Positions 63,912 through 64,000 of a stretch of DNA of 64,000 nt are shown here, piece by piece. The notes beneath the pieces are model-generated. The model was not told the origin of the DNA, made no database searches, and was given only the letters and a program-made list of their open reading frames with translations. The first letter of the stretch is position 1. Every line of letters starts with the position of its first letter. The position numbers were made by a program, and so were the translations under genes. Source of the stretch: Robiginitalea biformata HTCC2501 (GTDB lineage Bacteria; Bacteroidota; Bacteroidia; Flavobacteriales; Flavobacteriaceae); the NCBI RefSeq assembly GCF_000024125.1, contig NC_013222.1, positions 1,962,501-2,026,500 of the forward strand, given 5' to 3'.

Positions 63912-64000
63912 TTATTGCGCCGGGATAAAGTCCAGGGCGGCACCGTTGATACAATGCCTTTTACCGGTGGTTTGGCGGGGGCCGTCGTCGAAAACATGGC
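63912..64000 (-). CDS. msrB: Peptide-methionine (R)-S-oxide reductase, 3' end only
   Basis: The last 29 codons are present: HVFDDGPRQTTGKRHCINGAALDF, then IPAQ and a stop. The CINGAALDF stretch with the catalytic cysteine (RHCIN) is the MsrB C-terminal signature. It reduces methionine-R-sulfoxide in proteins. The gene continues beyond the right edge. Confidence 0.9.
   Translation of the reverse strand, partial: HVFDDGPRQTTGKRHCINGAALDFIPAQ

Overview
The window reads as one contiguous chromosomal segment of a GC-rich member of the Flavobacteriaceae (Bacteroidota). The evidence is the set of proteins (TonB-dependent receptor with a carboxypeptidase-like N-terminal domain, DUF4249 lipoproteins, DUF6095, DUF6515, BshC, TPR-HTH regulators), start codons that mostly lack Shine-Dalgarno sequences, and many promoter -7 boxes of the Bacteroidota form TAnnTTTG just upstream of start codons. 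Robiginitalea or a close relative would fit the high GC content, but that genus is a guess. No transposase, phage gene, CRISPR array, tRNA or rRNA was recognised.

Layout. 1-4250: a partial HAD hydrolase, a YjbQ-like protein, and the translation operon thrS-infC-rpmI-rplT on the minus strand, in which infC appears to start at ATA. 4347-12487: DUF6095, glycerate kinase, a TonB receptor operon with two tandem DUF4249 lipoproteins, and monomeric isocitrate dehydrogenase. 12488-13188: a 700-bp gene-free stretch that appears to encode a structured RNA of about 400 nt on the minus strand. 13189-24476: a carboxypeptidase-like-domain protein, a PLP enzyme, a DoxX/oxidoreductase pair, an M14 peptidase, BshC, a PLP decarboxylase and a PNPOx-fold protein. 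24774-28542: a lipoprotein with an apparent aerolysin-type pore-forming domain, preceded by a TPR-HTH regulator. 28867-33488: guaA, a five-LysM protein, OsmC and DUF922. 33544-43337: a Tat-type sugar isomerase, DUF3820, pyrG, yidC, DUF6515, a triple-FAS1 lipoprotein, mnmA and a nitronate monooxygenase-like enzyme.

43361-54918 is a minus-strand run of mostly exported catabolic proteins: a trehalose-type glycosyltransferase (cytoplasmic), an exported M20 amidohydrolase, an M28 peptidase, a very large propeller/HEAT/cytochrome c lipoprotein, an SMP-30 lipoprotein and a TPR protein. 55011-64000 holds a TRIC channel, a cyclophilin and a Nudix hydrolase whose start codons overlap head-to-head, an acyltransferase, an ECF sigma factor with a membrane partner, an M20 peptidase, XerD, AroQ, DUF3817, lipoamide dehydrogenase and the 3' end of msrB.

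Most of the window is core metabolism and cell-envelope housekeeping. The parts least explained by known families are the candidate RNA at 12606-13008, the aerolysin-like lipoprotein at 24774-26459, the ATA start of infC, and a perfect 32-bp palindrome at 4632-4663. All family assignments were made by reading the sequences, without database searches.
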